This document shows positions 25,298 to 33,312 of a stretch of 42,425 bases of DNA, in pieces. The number at the start of each line of letters is the position of its first letter. The first letter of the stretch is position 1. The notes beneath the pieces are model-generated. The model had not been told where the DNA came from. It worked only from the letters and a program-made list of their open reading frames with translations, and searched no databases. Position numbers and translations under genes: made by a program. The stretch spans positions 1 to 42,425 of the forward strand of contig JAAVAE010000019.1 of assembly GCA_014804245.1 (NCBI GenBank), written 5' to 3'. The stretch is from Lachnospiraceae bacterium. GTDB taxonomy: Bacteria; Bacillota; Clostridia; Lachnospirales; Lachnospiraceae.

Positions 25298-26524
25298 ATC
25301 TTGATATCCATGTGCCTTTGCGTATGCAAGAACTTTCTGAAGCTTTTCTTCCGTAATCGCTTTTTCAGATGCGAGTATATCTCTTTCTGTTTTGATAGTA
25401 TCTCTTTCTGTTTTGATAGTATCTCTTTCTGTTTTGATAGTATCTCTTTCTGTTTTGAAGTTATCTCGCTCTGTTTTGATAGTGTCTCTTTCTGCTTTGA
25501 TAGTGTCTCTTTCGGCTTTGACAGTATCTCTTTCTGCTTCAATAGCATCTTTTTCTGTTTTGACAGCATCTCGTTCTGCTAGCAGAGTATTTACTTCTTC
25601 TTGGAGGTCTGTGACCATTATTCGTTCCAGATTTTTCGTCATGATATATAATTCTTCTGACAGCATATTCATCAACTCCTCAGGTTTTTTAGTGAAAGCA
25701 GCAATTTCTTGATAGATAGAGGCAAAGTATGGAAATGCGTCAATTAATGATGCAATTGTTTCTATATCAGTGGTGCTTAAAAAGGTAAGCCAGGCATCTA
25801 ATTTGCTACTATCTTTAGTTATATTATGTACGATATAATGGAAACTGTCAAGGCAAATAAATATATCTTCGTGAAGACCGGAGGAATTAGAGTAAATATC
25901 TGTATCAAAGGAAGCGGTACGCCTGTGGATGTATCTGCCCTTTGCGGTGTGAAATTCCCTAGGACTTTTTTCCATGAGAATGATACAGTATACCTTATGA
26001 AGATTCTGGAAGGAGAAAGAGGGTCCCTGTTCCATTCTGACCTGTGCGTACTGACGCATGATGATGTCTGATACATAGCAGTCTGCTCTTGCCAGCGGAA
26101 AATTGTAGCCAATCTTCTGCATTTCTACATTTGCATAGGAACCGTCATCGAGCCGGACCAGGACGTCCATGACGACAAAGCTTGCCTGTTCATTCAGCTG
26201 GGTGCCTTCGCGGGGGATAACACTGACAATCCGTACAGTACGCCCTAAAATGGCGGATAGGAATGCCTCCAGTCTGTCAGGGCAGGGGGAGGGATTGAAT
26301 ATTTTTCGGAATACAGGGTCGTAGGTGATCTTAAGTCCATGTTTTCCTGTGCAGAAGCCAATTAATTCCTGTTTTAAGGTGTCCGGAAATTCGGAATAGA
26401 TTTCCCACGTAGTGACTTGTTGTCTTAAGAGTTCTTCCACGCTTTCTTTTGAAGGAAAAGCAGGGAGAGGTACTGCGTGGGAAGAAGGTTGAAAGGGAGA
26501 AAAAGAATTTGTGTTTTTTGACAT
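25280..26524 (-). CDS. PD-(D/E)XK nuclease-family transposase-like protein (Rpn/YhgA type) with coiled-coil tail
   Basis: A 414-residue protein with an N-terminal PD-(D/E)XK core: ITYDPVFRKIF near residue 85, then VVMDVLVRLDDGSYANVEMQKIG, which supplies the Asp and Glu-x-Gln pattern of the 'PDDEXK family transposase' group. These are recombination-promoting nuclease or orphan transposase-like proteins common in gut Firmicutes. From about residue 310 the C-terminus is a run of heptads such as DTIKTER and DTVKAER, a near-perfect coiled coil encoded by 21-bp DNA repeats. AAGGAGG precedes the ATG. The stop codon lies in the shared hairpin. No terminal inverted repeats are seen, so it is not an obvious insertion sequence. 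Confidence 0.82.
   Translation of the reverse strand: MSKNTNSFSPFQPSSHAVPLPAFPSKESVEELLRQQVTTWEIYSEFPDTLKQELIGFCTGKHGLKITYDPVFRKIFNPSPCPDRLEAFLSAILGRTVRIVSVIPREGTQLNEQASFVVMDVLVRLDDGSYANVEMQKIGYNFPLARADCYVSDIIMRQYAQVRMEQGPSFSFQNLHKVYCIILMEKSPREFHTAKGRYIHRRTASFDTDIYSNSSGLHEDIFICLDSFHYIVHNITKDSSKLDAWLTFLSTTDIETIASLIDAFPYFASIYQEIAAFTKKPEELMNMLSEELYIMTKNLERIMVTDLQEEVNTLLAERDAVKTEKDAIEAERDTVKAERDTIKAERDTIKTERDNFKTERDTIKTERDTIKTERDTIKTERDILASEKAITEEKLQKVLAYAKAHGYQDEPASL
25378..25587 (-). repeat. 21-bp tandem repeat, ten units, coding for heptads
   Basis: Ten consecutive 21-nt units of the type TATCTCTTTCTGTTTTGATAG (plus strand, here one base over a short quote), the first three identical and the later ones increasingly diverged. 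Each unit encodes one seven-residue heptad (DTIKTER-like) on the minus strand, so copy-number change keeps the reading frame. Confidence 0.92.
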
Positions 26525-26881
26525 AGAGAATCCTCCTTAGAAATAGATAGATTTGTAGAAATGTTAATTGGAATTAAATAGAAATAAATGTAAAATATAA
26601 AGAGTGTTGCAGAATTTAGAATTTATTTATGTGAGAACGTTATAGCATAGATTAATGAGAAGTGCAATTATAAGTTGAACAATAGGAATAAAACAAGCGT
26701 AGAAAAATAATCAGAAGAATAATGGTTGCGAAAAAGGAGACTACAAAATATGGTACTTTGAGTTGAAAAAAAGTAATAAAAGAACCATATATTGTATTGG
26801 GCAGATTGCCAGAAGAAAAATGAAATAGAAAAACTAATAATTGTTCTATCAGCTTGGTTCAGATGCCTATGGAGAACAGCA
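26525..26881. other. AT-rich intergenic region without a supported gene
   Basis: About 350 nt, strongly AT-rich, between two minus-strand genes. It holds the leader of the PD-(D/E)XK gene. An 89-codon minus-strand frame here (Phe/Ser/Tyr-rich) has no convincing ribosome-binding site and looks like chance. I see no repeat or RNA motif. Confidence 0.5.
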
Positions 26882-26908
26882 AGAGTGTGCATCAAAAATG
26901 CACACTCT
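26882..26908 (-). terminator. Hairpin downstream of carbamate kinase
   Basis: Perfect 11-bp stem AGAGTGTGCAT / ATGCACACTCT with a 5-nt loop, 28 nt past the carbamate kinase stop. The minus-strand tail is only weakly T-rich (TGCTGTTCTCC), while the plus-strand side is TTATTATT. Confidence 0.65.
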
Positions 26909-26936
26909 TTATTATTCTGCAGATATCTGTGCAACA

Positions 26937-27878
26937 TCAGCTGGCGGTAATGACACTGCCAGCTTTTCCCTTCAAAGCGTCAGTTACAGATTCCAGAGAG
27001 GTAATGAGCACGCTGCCGTTTTCATTCTCTGTAAGATAAGTAATGGCTGCTTCGATTTTGGGAAGCATAGTACCTTCTTCAAATTCACCGTTTTTGACCA
27101 TTTCTTCACATTCCTTTATGGTGAGGGAAGTAAGAGCCTGTTGGTCTTCTTTTCCGAAATTGCGGTAAACGCAGGGGACGGAGGTGAGGATAATCAACTG
27201 GTCAGCGTTAAGGTCAGCAGCCAGTTTGCCGGCAATGGCATCTTTTTCAATGACAGCGGATGCACCTTTCAAAGCATGCTTTTGCTCAATAACAGGAATA
27301 CCGCCGCCTCCGCAGGCAATAACAATCTGACCGGCATCAGCCAGGGTGCGGATTGCGTCAATTTCCACAATATCAATGGGCTTTGGCGCTGCAATGATTC
27401 TGCGGAAGCCTTTGCCTGGAACTTCCTGTACATAATTGCCTTTCTTTATTTCCATTTCAGCGTCTTCAGAAGACATATACCGACCAATTAACTTGGTAGG
27501 CTCATAAAAAGCTTCATCGTAAGGATCGACAGTCACCTGGGTTAAAATCGTAGACACTGTCTTGCTGATTCCGCGGCTTAACAACTCGGCCTTTAGGGAA
27601 TTCTGGATATCATAGCCCACATATCCCTGGCTCATGGCACTGCAGACACACATAGGGGCAGGGGTATAATCGATATACAGGCGGCGGAGCTCCGTCATAG
27701 CCTTGTGAATCATGCTGATCTGGGGACCGTTGCTGTGGGTAATGGTCAGCTGATAACCGGCTTCCACCAAGTCGGCAAGTGCCTGAGCGGTAACCTTGAC
27801 AGCATCCCACTGCTCCAAGGTGGTATAGCCAAGCGCATTATGCCCAAGTGAAACGACAGCTTTTTTCTTATTCATCAT
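26937..27878 (-). CDS. arcC: Carbamate kinase (divergent motif variant)
   Basis: A 313-residue amino-acid kinase-fold enzyme that would make ATP from carbamoyl phosphate and ADP. Conserved stretches are PIDIVE, IACGGGGIPV, IEKDAIAGKLAADL and GTMLPKIEAA. Two usual motifs differ: the N-terminal GGNAL is SLGHNALG, and HGNGPQVG is THSNGPQIS, changing glycines near the nucleotide/phosphate site. No arginine deiminase or ornithine carbamoyltransferase gene lies beside it, so the source of carbamoyl phosphate is not shown. AAGGAAGG lies 8 nt before the first of two ATGs. Divergent from metN. Confidence 0.88.
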   Translation of the reverse strand: MMNKKKAVVSLGHNALGYTTLEQWDAVKVTAQALADLVEAGYQLTITHSNGPQISMIHKAMTELRRLYIDYTPAPMCVCSAMSQGYVGYDIQNSLKAELLSRGISKTVSTILTQVTVDPYDEAFYEPTKLIGRYMSSEDAEMEIKKGNYVQEVPGKGFRRIIAAPKPIDIVEIDAIRTLADAGQIVIACGGGGIPVIEQKHALKGASAVIEKDAIAGKLAADLNADQLIILTSVPCVYRNFGKEDQQALTSLTIKECEEMVKNGEFEEGTMLPKIEAAITYLTENENGSVLITSLESVTDALKGKAGSVITAS

Positions 27879-27946
27879 TTATGTAACCTTCCTTTTGATG
27901 TATTTTATATTGCTGAATCATATTTCTTTTAAAATAAGATAAGGAC

Positions 27947-27975
27947 AGTATAGCAAAATACGTATCATTTGTACA
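27947..27975 (-). promoter_or_regulatory. Promoter of carbamate kinase
   Basis: On the minus strand TGTACA (27970-27975), 17-nt spacer and TATACT (27947-27952), about 70 nt before the start codon. The -10 is near consensus, the -35 weak. Confidence 0.5.
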
Positions 27976-28050
27976 GTCTGCGAAGGGGATGATAGGGGGA
28001 AACTTGAGCGTGCAATAGAAAATTACTGGAACGGAAAAGGTCATAGTGCG

Positions 28051-28079
28051 TTGCAAGCAAAACGGCTTTGTGATAAGAT
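28051..28079 (+). promoter_or_regulatory. Promoter of metNI
   Basis: TTGCAA (28051-28056), 17-nt spacer and TAAGAT (28074-28079), about 70 nt before metN. I looked for a SAM (S-box) riboswitch or T-box in this leader and saw none. Confidence 0.5.
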
Positions 28080-28151
28080 GATAAGGTTAATTGATGTATA
28101 TTATATGCAAAAGAAATCAGTGATAGAAGGAAATGAGGTCATGATTGATTT

Positions 28152-29165
28152 ATGGAAACGATGATTCAAATAAAGGATGTCACAAAGACCTTTGTGGGCA
28201 AGGATAATACGGTTGAAGCGTTAAAGGGTATTAATCTGGATATACATAAGGGTGAGATATACGGCATTATCGGTATGAGCGGTGCCGGGAAATCTACGTT
28301 GGTAAGGTGTCTTAATTTTTTGGAAAGACCTACAGGCGGAACCGTGTTTGTGGAAGGGAAAGATTTATCTGCATTGAATGGAAGGGAACTGCGCCTTATG
28401 CGCACACAGATAGCCATGATTTTTCAGCACTTCAATCTTTTGATGCAGAGGACGGTTCTTGATAATGTATGTTTTCCTATGGAGATTATCAAGACACCCA
28501 GGAAGGATGCCGTTCAAAGAGCGAGAGAACTTCTTTCCATCGTAGGACTTTCAGAGAAAGAACTGGCTTATCCGGCACAGCTTTCCGGCGGGCAGAAGCA
28601 GAGAGTGGCGATTGCAAGAGCGTTAGCGACTAATCCCAAGATTCTTCTGTGTGATGAGGCAACCAGTGCACTGGATCCGACCACCACCAAGGCGATTTTA
28701 GCGCTGCTTAAGGAAATCAATGAAAAGTATGGCATTACCATTGTTATCATTACGCATGAGATGGCGGTGGTGCAGGAGGTCTGCAGTCATGTGGCAATTA
28801 TAGATGAAGGTGTCCTTGCCGAGACAGGGACTGTGGAAGAAGTTTTCCAAAGACCGAGGAGCAAGGCGGCAAAGAAGCTTGTTTTTCAGGGAGAGAGGCA
28901 GCAGCGTGAGGAGATGAAAGGAAAGCGGTGTGTCCGTATCGTGTTTACCAGTAATTCTTCTTTTGAGCCTGTGATTGCCAATATGGTGCTTACCTGTAAG
29001 GAACCGGTCAATATTCTGCTGGCGGATACCAGAGATATCGGCGGAGTAGCGCATGGTCAGATGATTTTGCAGCTGCCTGAAGACGATGCAGCGGCTGAGA
29101 AGATGATACAGTATTTAAAGGATAGGAAATTGGAAGTAGAGGAGCTTGATAATTATGTGGGATAG
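28152..29165 (+). CDS. metN: Methionine ABC transporter ATPase (MetN-like)
   Basis: Cytosolic ATPase of 337 residues. Walker A is GMSGAGKST, the signature is LSGGQKQRVAIARAL, and Walker B is ILLCDEATSALD. After about residue 250 a C-terminal NIL/ACT-like domain (VRIVFTSNSSFEPVIANMV) is present, which in MetN binds methionine for trans-inhibition, supporting methionine over other amino acids. The start is tentative: ATGs at 28152 and 28161 are both possible and the ribosome-binding site is not ideal for either. Overlaps the permease gene. Confidence 0.9.
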   Translation: METMIQIKDVTKTFVGKDNTVEALKGINLDIHKGEIYGIIGMSGAGKSTLVRCLNFLERPTGGTVFVEGKDLSALNGRELRLMRTQIAMIFQHFNLLMQRTVLDNVCFPMEIIKTPRKDAVQRARELLSIVGLSEKELAYPAQLSGGQKQRVAIARALATNPKILLCDEATSALDPTTTKAILALLKEINEKYGITIVIITHEMAVVQEVCSHVAIIDEGVLAETGTVEEVFQRPRSKAAKKLVFQGERQQREEMKGKRCVRIVFTSNSSFEPVIANMVLTCKEPVNILLADTRDIGGVAHGQMILQLPEDDAAAEKMIQYLKDRKLEVEELDNYVG

Positions 29166-29820
29166 TCAGATCATTATGATGTTGGTGGAAGGAACAGGGG
29201 TGACCCTGTATATGACGTTGGTTTCTACGCTGATTGCGTATGCGCTGGGACTCCCTATGGGAATTACCTTGGTAGTGACCGCGTCAGGGGGATTGAAACC
29301 GAATAAAATTATTTATAAAATCCTGGATATTGTGGTGAACATCGTAAGGAGTATTCCTTTTTTAATTCTTCTGGTGCTGCTCATACCCTTTACAAGGCTG
29401 ATTGTAGGAAAAAGCTATGGAGCAACAGCAACCATCGTACCGTTGTCAATGGCGGCAGCGCCCTTTGTGGCAAGACTGGTGGAGTCTTCACTTCTTGAGG
29501 TAGATCATGGCGTGATCGAGGCAGCGCAGAGTATGGGAGCAGATTTATGGACGATTATCTGGAAAGTGCTTCTTGTAGAGGCAAGGACTTCCTTGATCGT
29601 GGGTGCCACCATTGCCCTTGGAACGATTTTAGGATACTCGGCTATGGCAGGTACAGTCGGAGGAGGAGGCCTCGGTGATATTGCAATCCGTTACGGATAT
29701 CACAGATATCAGGCGGACATTATGATTGTGACCGTCATTCTGCTGGTGGCGCTGGTACAGATTCTGCAGGTAATCGGAACAAAGCTATCCAAGAAGCTGG
29801 ACAGAAGGATTACAGGTTGA
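29155..29820 (+). CDS. metI: Methionine ABC transporter permease (MetI-like)
   Basis: Inner-membrane permease of 221 residues with about five spans. The family stretches are GTGVTLYMTLVSTLIAYALGLPMG, RSIPFLILLVLLIPFTR and the EAA loop VIEAAQSMGADLWTIIWKVLL. ATG 29155 is preferred over TTG 29146 because GAGGAG sits about 10 nt upstream. Its start overlaps the end of metN by 11 nt. No MetQ binding protein follows, so the lipoprotein must be encoded elsewhere or replaced. Confidence 0.9.
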   Translation: MWDSQIIMMLVEGTGVTLYMTLVSTLIAYALGLPMGITLVVTASGGLKPNKIIYKILDIVVNIVRSIPFLILLVLLIPFTRLIVGKSYGATATIVPLSMAAAPFVARLVESSLLEVDHGVIEAAQSMGADLWTIIWKVLLVEARTSLIVGATIALGTILGYSAMAGTVGGGGLGDIAIRYGYHRYQADIMIVTVILLVALVQILQVIGTKLSKKLDRRITG

Positions 29821-29891
29821 CCCTTCCGGCAGAAGTGCTGTTCGTGTAATTTGCACAAAAAAAGCGTTAAAATCATGAGCATTAATACAAA

Positions 29892-29920
29892 TTGACAAGA
29901 AACGATAGTGGTGTTACCAT
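29892..29920 (+). promoter_or_regulatory. Promoter of the LacI-regulated sugar operon
   Basis: Consensus -35 TTGACA (29892-29897), 17-nt spacer and -10 TACCAT (29915-29920), about 100 nt before the regulator gene. Confidence 0.65.
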
Positions 29921-29922
29921 GA

Positions 29923-29940
29923 AGTTAACACGTGTTAACT
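29923..29940. promoter_or_regulatory. Perfect 18-bp LacI-family operator palindrome
   Basis: AGTTAACACGTGTTAACT is a perfect palindrome with the central CG typical of LacI/GalR-family operators. It starts 2 nt after the -10 box, so a bound repressor would cover the transcription start. It is most likely the site of the regulator encoded just downstream (autoregulation plus operon control). Confidence 0.8.
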
Positions 29941-30017
29941 AAGTGGCAACGCCATTATTTTTTATGGTAAGTTGTTTTGCGGAGCATAACAGCGTTTGTT
30001 GAGAAAGCAGGCAGTCT

Positions 30018-31079
30018 ATGGAAGAGATCAAGCGGATGACATTGGAGGAAATTGCCGCCGCAATCGGTATTTCCAGAACAACTATATATAAGGTTCTTGC
30101 AGATAAAGGAAATGTCAGTGAAAAGACACGTGCCACCGTCATGGAAGCACTGGAAAAATACCATTATGTGCAGAATAAAAATGCAAGGAATCTTGCTATG
30201 AACAGGCAGTATACCATCGGTTATGTGGGCTTTCGCTCCAAGAGTGCCAATTACTTTTCACCGAAAGTCAGAAAAGGAATCGACAGGGCAGTAAAAGAAT
30301 TTGGAGATGATGGATTAAATGTTCTGATTTCGGAGTTTGATGTGGAAAAGCCTTGGCAGCAGGCAAAAGAGGTTGATCGGATGCTGGACCAGGGAGTGAG
30401 AAGTTTTGTGCTTGCATTTTCCGATAGGCAGATTATTGAAGCGATTTTGGAGAAATTGAAAGAGCAGGACTGCCGGGTCGTTCTGCTAAGCCGTGATTTA
30501 GGGAAAGAACATGAAAATTACTATGTAGGCGTAGATTATAATAAAAGCGGTCAGCTCTCTGCCGAACTTTTGGGAAAAATGCTTTCGGGCAAGGGCAAAG
30601 TTTTTATACCAGTGACAGCAGAATATCATGACAATCAGGATATACAGGCGAGACTGGAAGGATTTTTAGGGAAACTGAAGGAATATCGCGGCTGTGAGGT
30701 ACTTCCTATTGTTCACGGGCTGGTAGAAGGAGAAAATGTGTATAAGGAGGTTATCTCCTGTATCAACAGCGAGCCGGATCTTAGGGGCATTTTCGACTTG
30801 ACATATCGTCTTGACATGACTGCAAAGGCACTTAGGGATTGCGGAAGGTGCGATATTAAGTTGGTGGGGTTTGACTTGTTTCAGGAGATTGAAAAAGAGA
30901 TTGAAGAATCTACAATTGATGCGGTGGTCTATCAGGATCTGAGTAAGCAGGCATATCTTGGGATCAAGATTTTGTTTGAGGAGATGTGTGATGGCATGAT
31001 ACATGAAAAAAGAAAATTTTATTCCAAGCTGGAGATTATTATGAGCGAAAATCTCTGTTATTTCAGAGAGGAACAATAA
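30018..31079 (+). CDS. LacI-family transcriptional regulator
   Basis: A 353-residue repressor. The N-terminal HTH is MTLEEIAAAIGISRTTIYKVLADKGNVSEKTRATVMEA in LacI style (quoted in part), followed by a hinge region KNARNLAMNRQYTIGYVG. A periplasmic-binding-protein-like ligand domain fills the rest, with VGVDYNKSGQLSAELL resembling sugar-binding members. Two starts are possible: ATG 30018 and ATG 30036, the latter directly at the HTH. It heads an operon with the kinase, DUF4867-like and isomerase genes, so the inducer is probably their sugar or a phosphate of it. Confidence 0.9.
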   Translation: MEEIKRMTLEEIAAAIGISRTTIYKVLADKGNVSEKTRATVMEALEKYHYVQNKNARNLAMNRQYTIGYVGFRSKSANYFSPKVRKGIDRAVKEFGDDGLNVLISEFDVEKPWQQAKEVDRMLDQGVRSFVLAFSDRQIIEAILEKLKEQDCRVVLLSRDLGKEHENYYVGVDYNKSGQLSAELLGKMLSGKGKVFIPVTAEYHDNQDIQARLEGFLGKLKEYRGCEVLPIVHGLVEGENVYKEVISCINSEPDLRGIFDLTYRLDMTAKALRDCGRCDIKLVGFDLFQEIEKEIEESTIDAVVYQDLSKQAYLGIKILFEEMCDGMIHEKRKFYSKLEIIMSENLCYFREEQ

Positions 31080-31101
31080 GTCAAATTAAAGGAGGGTTAT
31101 T

Positions 31102-32571
31102 ATGCTGTACATTGGTGTTGATTTGGGAACCAGCGCGGTGAAGCTTCTGCTTATGGATGGAGAGGGAAAGATCCATAAGATTGTTTCTAAGGAGTATCCT
31201 ATTTTTTTCCCGCATCCAGGATGGTCTGAGCAGAAACCGGAGGATTGGTTTACACAGACCATGGAGGGAATCAAGGAACTGATTGCGGAAGCTGATAAGA
31301 GCCAGATTGCGGGAATCAGCTTTGGCGGACAGATGCATGGTCTTGTGATTCTGGATGAGGAAGATCAGGTGATACGTCCTGCACTTTTGTGGAACGATGG
31401 CAGAACCTATGAGGAGTGTGATTATCTCAACAATGAAATCGGAAAGGATAAACTTTCTGAATATACTGCCAATATTTCTTTTACAGGTTTTACAGCGCCT
31501 AAGATTTTATGGGTTAAAAATAAAGAGCCGGAAAATTTTGCAAGAATTTCAAAAATCATGCTGCCCAAGGACTACATTGCTTACAGGCTGACGGGGGTAC
31601 ACTGCACGGATATGTCTGACGCATCCGGAATGCTCCTGCTGGATGTGAAGAATCGTAAGTGGTCGAAAGAAATGTGTGAGATTTGCGGCATCAGCGAAGA
31701 AATGCTTCCGAAACTCTTCGAGAGTTATGAGAGTGTCGGTACGGTGACGGAAGAAATCGCTGGGGAGCTGGGAATTCCGAGCACCGTAAAGGTAGCGGCA
31801 GGAGCGGGAGATAATGCCGCAGCGGCAGTGGGAACCGGTACGGTAGGAGAAGGTATGTGCAATATTTCGTTGGGCACCAGCGGAACCATTTTCATTTCCT
31901 CCAAGAAGTTCGGGGTGGATAAGTTCAATGCCCTTCATGCGTTTGCGCACGCAGACGGACATTATCATCTGATGGGATGTATGCTGAGTGCGGCTTCCTG
32001 TAATAAGTGGTGGATGGAAGATATTATTGGTACAAACGCTTATGCAGACGAGCAGAAAGAAATCACAAAGCTGGGTGAGAATCACGTGTATTTTCTTCCT
32101 TATTTGATGGGAGAGCGTTCGCCTCATAATAATCCCAATGCAAGAGGAACGTTTATTGGTATGACTATGGATACCACTAGAGCGGACATGACTCAGGCAG
32201 TGCTTGAGGGCGTGGCATTTGCTCTCCGTGATTCATTGGAAGTTGCTAAATCATTAGGCATTCAGTTAGAAAGAACCAAAATCTGCGGCGGCGGAGCTAA
32301 GAGTCCTCTTTGGAAAAAGATGATTGCCAATATCTTAAATCTTAAGGTGGATGTGATTGAAAGCGAGGAAGGACCGGCATTGGGCGGTGCTATGCTGGCG
32401 GCAGTGGCGTGCGGGGAATTTGAAAGCGTAGAGGCAGCAGCAGAAAGAATTGTCAAAATTGTTGATACGGTCTGTCCGGAGGAAGAACTTGTTGCGAAGT
32501 ATGAGGCAAGATATCAGCAGTTCAAAGAGATCTATCCTGCCTGCAAACCATTGTTTGAAATAATCAAATAA
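31102..32571 (+). CDS. xylB: FGGY-family pentulose kinase (xylulokinase-like)
   Basis: A 489-residue sugar kinase of the FGGY family: IGVDLGTSAVKLLLMD at the N-terminus, ISFGGQMHGLVILD, LLWNDGRT, CNISLGTSGTIF and ICGGGAKSPLWKKMIAN. The pattern fits xylulokinase best (D-xylulose to D-xylulose 5-phosphate). Because the operon also holds a FucI-like isomerase rather than a xylose isomerase, D-ribulose or another ketose is an alternative substrate. AGGAGGG lies 7 nt before the ATG. Confidence 0.88.
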   Translation: MLYIGVDLGTSAVKLLLMDGEGKIHKIVSKEYPIFFPHPGWSEQKPEDWFTQTMEGIKELIAEADKSQIAGISFGGQMHGLVILDEEDQVIRPALLWNDGRTYEECDYLNNEIGKDKLSEYTANISFTGFTAPKILWVKNKEPENFARISKIMLPKDYIAYRLTGVHCTDMSDASGMLLLDVKNRKWSKEMCEICGISEEMLPKLFESYESVGTVTEEIAGELGIPSTVKVAAGAGDNAAAAVGTGTVGEGMCNISLGTSGTIFISSKKFGVDKFNALHAFAHADGHYHLMGCMLSAASCNKWWMEDIIGTNAYADEQKEITKLGENHVYFLPYLMGERSPHNNPNARGTFIGMTMDTTRADMTQAVLEGVAFALRDSLEVAKSLGIQLERTKICGGGAKSPLWKKMIANILNLKVDVIESEEGPALGGAMLAAVACGEFESVEAAAERIVKIVDTVCPEEELVAKYEARYQQFKEIYPACKPLFEIIK

Positions 32572-32592
32572 AAGAAAGGATGGGGTTACAAA

Positions 32593-33216
32593 ATGAAGGT
32601 TTACAATGTAACAGACGAGCGATTTAAAAAGTATGGAAGGGTTGTAAAAAACATTGATTTTTCACATCTTGTTAAGACCATGGAGGAGAGTACGCCGCTG
32701 CCGGAAGGTGTGGAATATGTGCCCGGTCTTGAAGCACTTGAGTCCCTTCCGGTAATGAAGGAGCTTACCGACAAAACATACGGGGAACTTCCTATTCAAG
32801 TGGGATACTGCAATGGTCATAATTCCATGTTAAATGCGCTGGAGTATCATAGAAGTTCCGAAATCAATGTGGCAGCCACGGATGCCATTTTAATGCTGGG
32901 CAGTCAGCAGGACATCACGGAAGATTTTACATATGATACTTCGCTGGTAGAAGCATTTTTGGTACCTAAAGGGACAGCGGTGGAAGTATATGCAACGACG
33001 CTTCATTATGCGCCCTGTGGAGTGGACGGTGCCGGATTTAAAGTTGCAATCGTTCTGCCTAAAGGAACTAATCTGGATCTGGAGGAAGGACATGAGGGCG
33101 GAGAAGACGGACATCTGACTGCTAAGAATAAATGGCTGTTAGGTCATCCGGAAGGGGGACTCCCAGAAGGAAGTCCAATGGGGCTTATCGGGAAGAACCT
33201 TTGTGTCAATGAATAG
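32593..33216 (+). CDS. DUF4867 family protein (cupin-like)
   Basis: A 207-residue soluble protein. GYCNGHNSMLNALEYHRSSEIN and PKGTAVEVYATTLHYAPC give a beta-rich, His/Glu-containing pattern consistent with a cupin-like fold and possibly a metal site. The family is found beside sugar isomerase and kinase genes, but its reaction is not established to my knowledge. It may be an epimerase/mutarotase-like or lyase-like sugar enzyme; that is inference from its position between kinase and isomerase. Good AAAGGATGGGG site upstream. Confidence 0.75.
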   Translation: MKVYNVTDERFKKYGRVVKNIDFSHLVKTMEESTPLPEGVEYVPGLEALESLPVMKELTDKTYGELPIQVGYCNGHNSMLNALEYHRSSEINVAATDAILMLGSQQDITEDFTYDTSLVEAFLVPKGTAVEVYATTLHYAPCGVDGAGFKVAIVLPKGTNLDLEEGHEGGEDGHLTAKNKWLLGHPEGGLPEGSPMGLIGKNLCVNE

Positions 33217-33312
33217 ATAGGCAGATACGAATAGCAAGAGGTTATTAGCGCGTGAAAGCGCGCAGGGATGGTAAAAAACTATAAACAACACATGAAACAG
33301 GAGGATTGAAAA
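33217..33312 (+). other. Leader of the isomerase gene with short GC hairpin
   Basis: The 96-nt gap holds GCGCG-TGAAAG-CGCGC (about 33249-33264), a 5-bp GC stem, then AGGAGG before the isomerase ATG. It may tune relative expression inside the operon. No promoter is evident. Confidence 0.35.

Noticed and set aside
25378..25587. CRISPR-like array.
   Set aside because: Units are contiguous 21-mers without spacers and code for heptads in frame.
26668..26937. An 89-codon minus-strand frame in the AT-rich gap.
   Set aside because: Composition is that of random AT-rich DNA, no ribosome-binding site, and it spans the carbamate kinase terminator hairpin.
26841..27491. A 216-codon plus-strand frame opposite carbamate kinase.
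   Set aside because: Antisense shadow of a gene with full family motifs.
27879..28151. Possible SAM riboswitch or T-box upstream of metNI.
   Set aside because: No S-box or T-box consensus elements or suitable terminator were visible; only a plain promoter could be supported.
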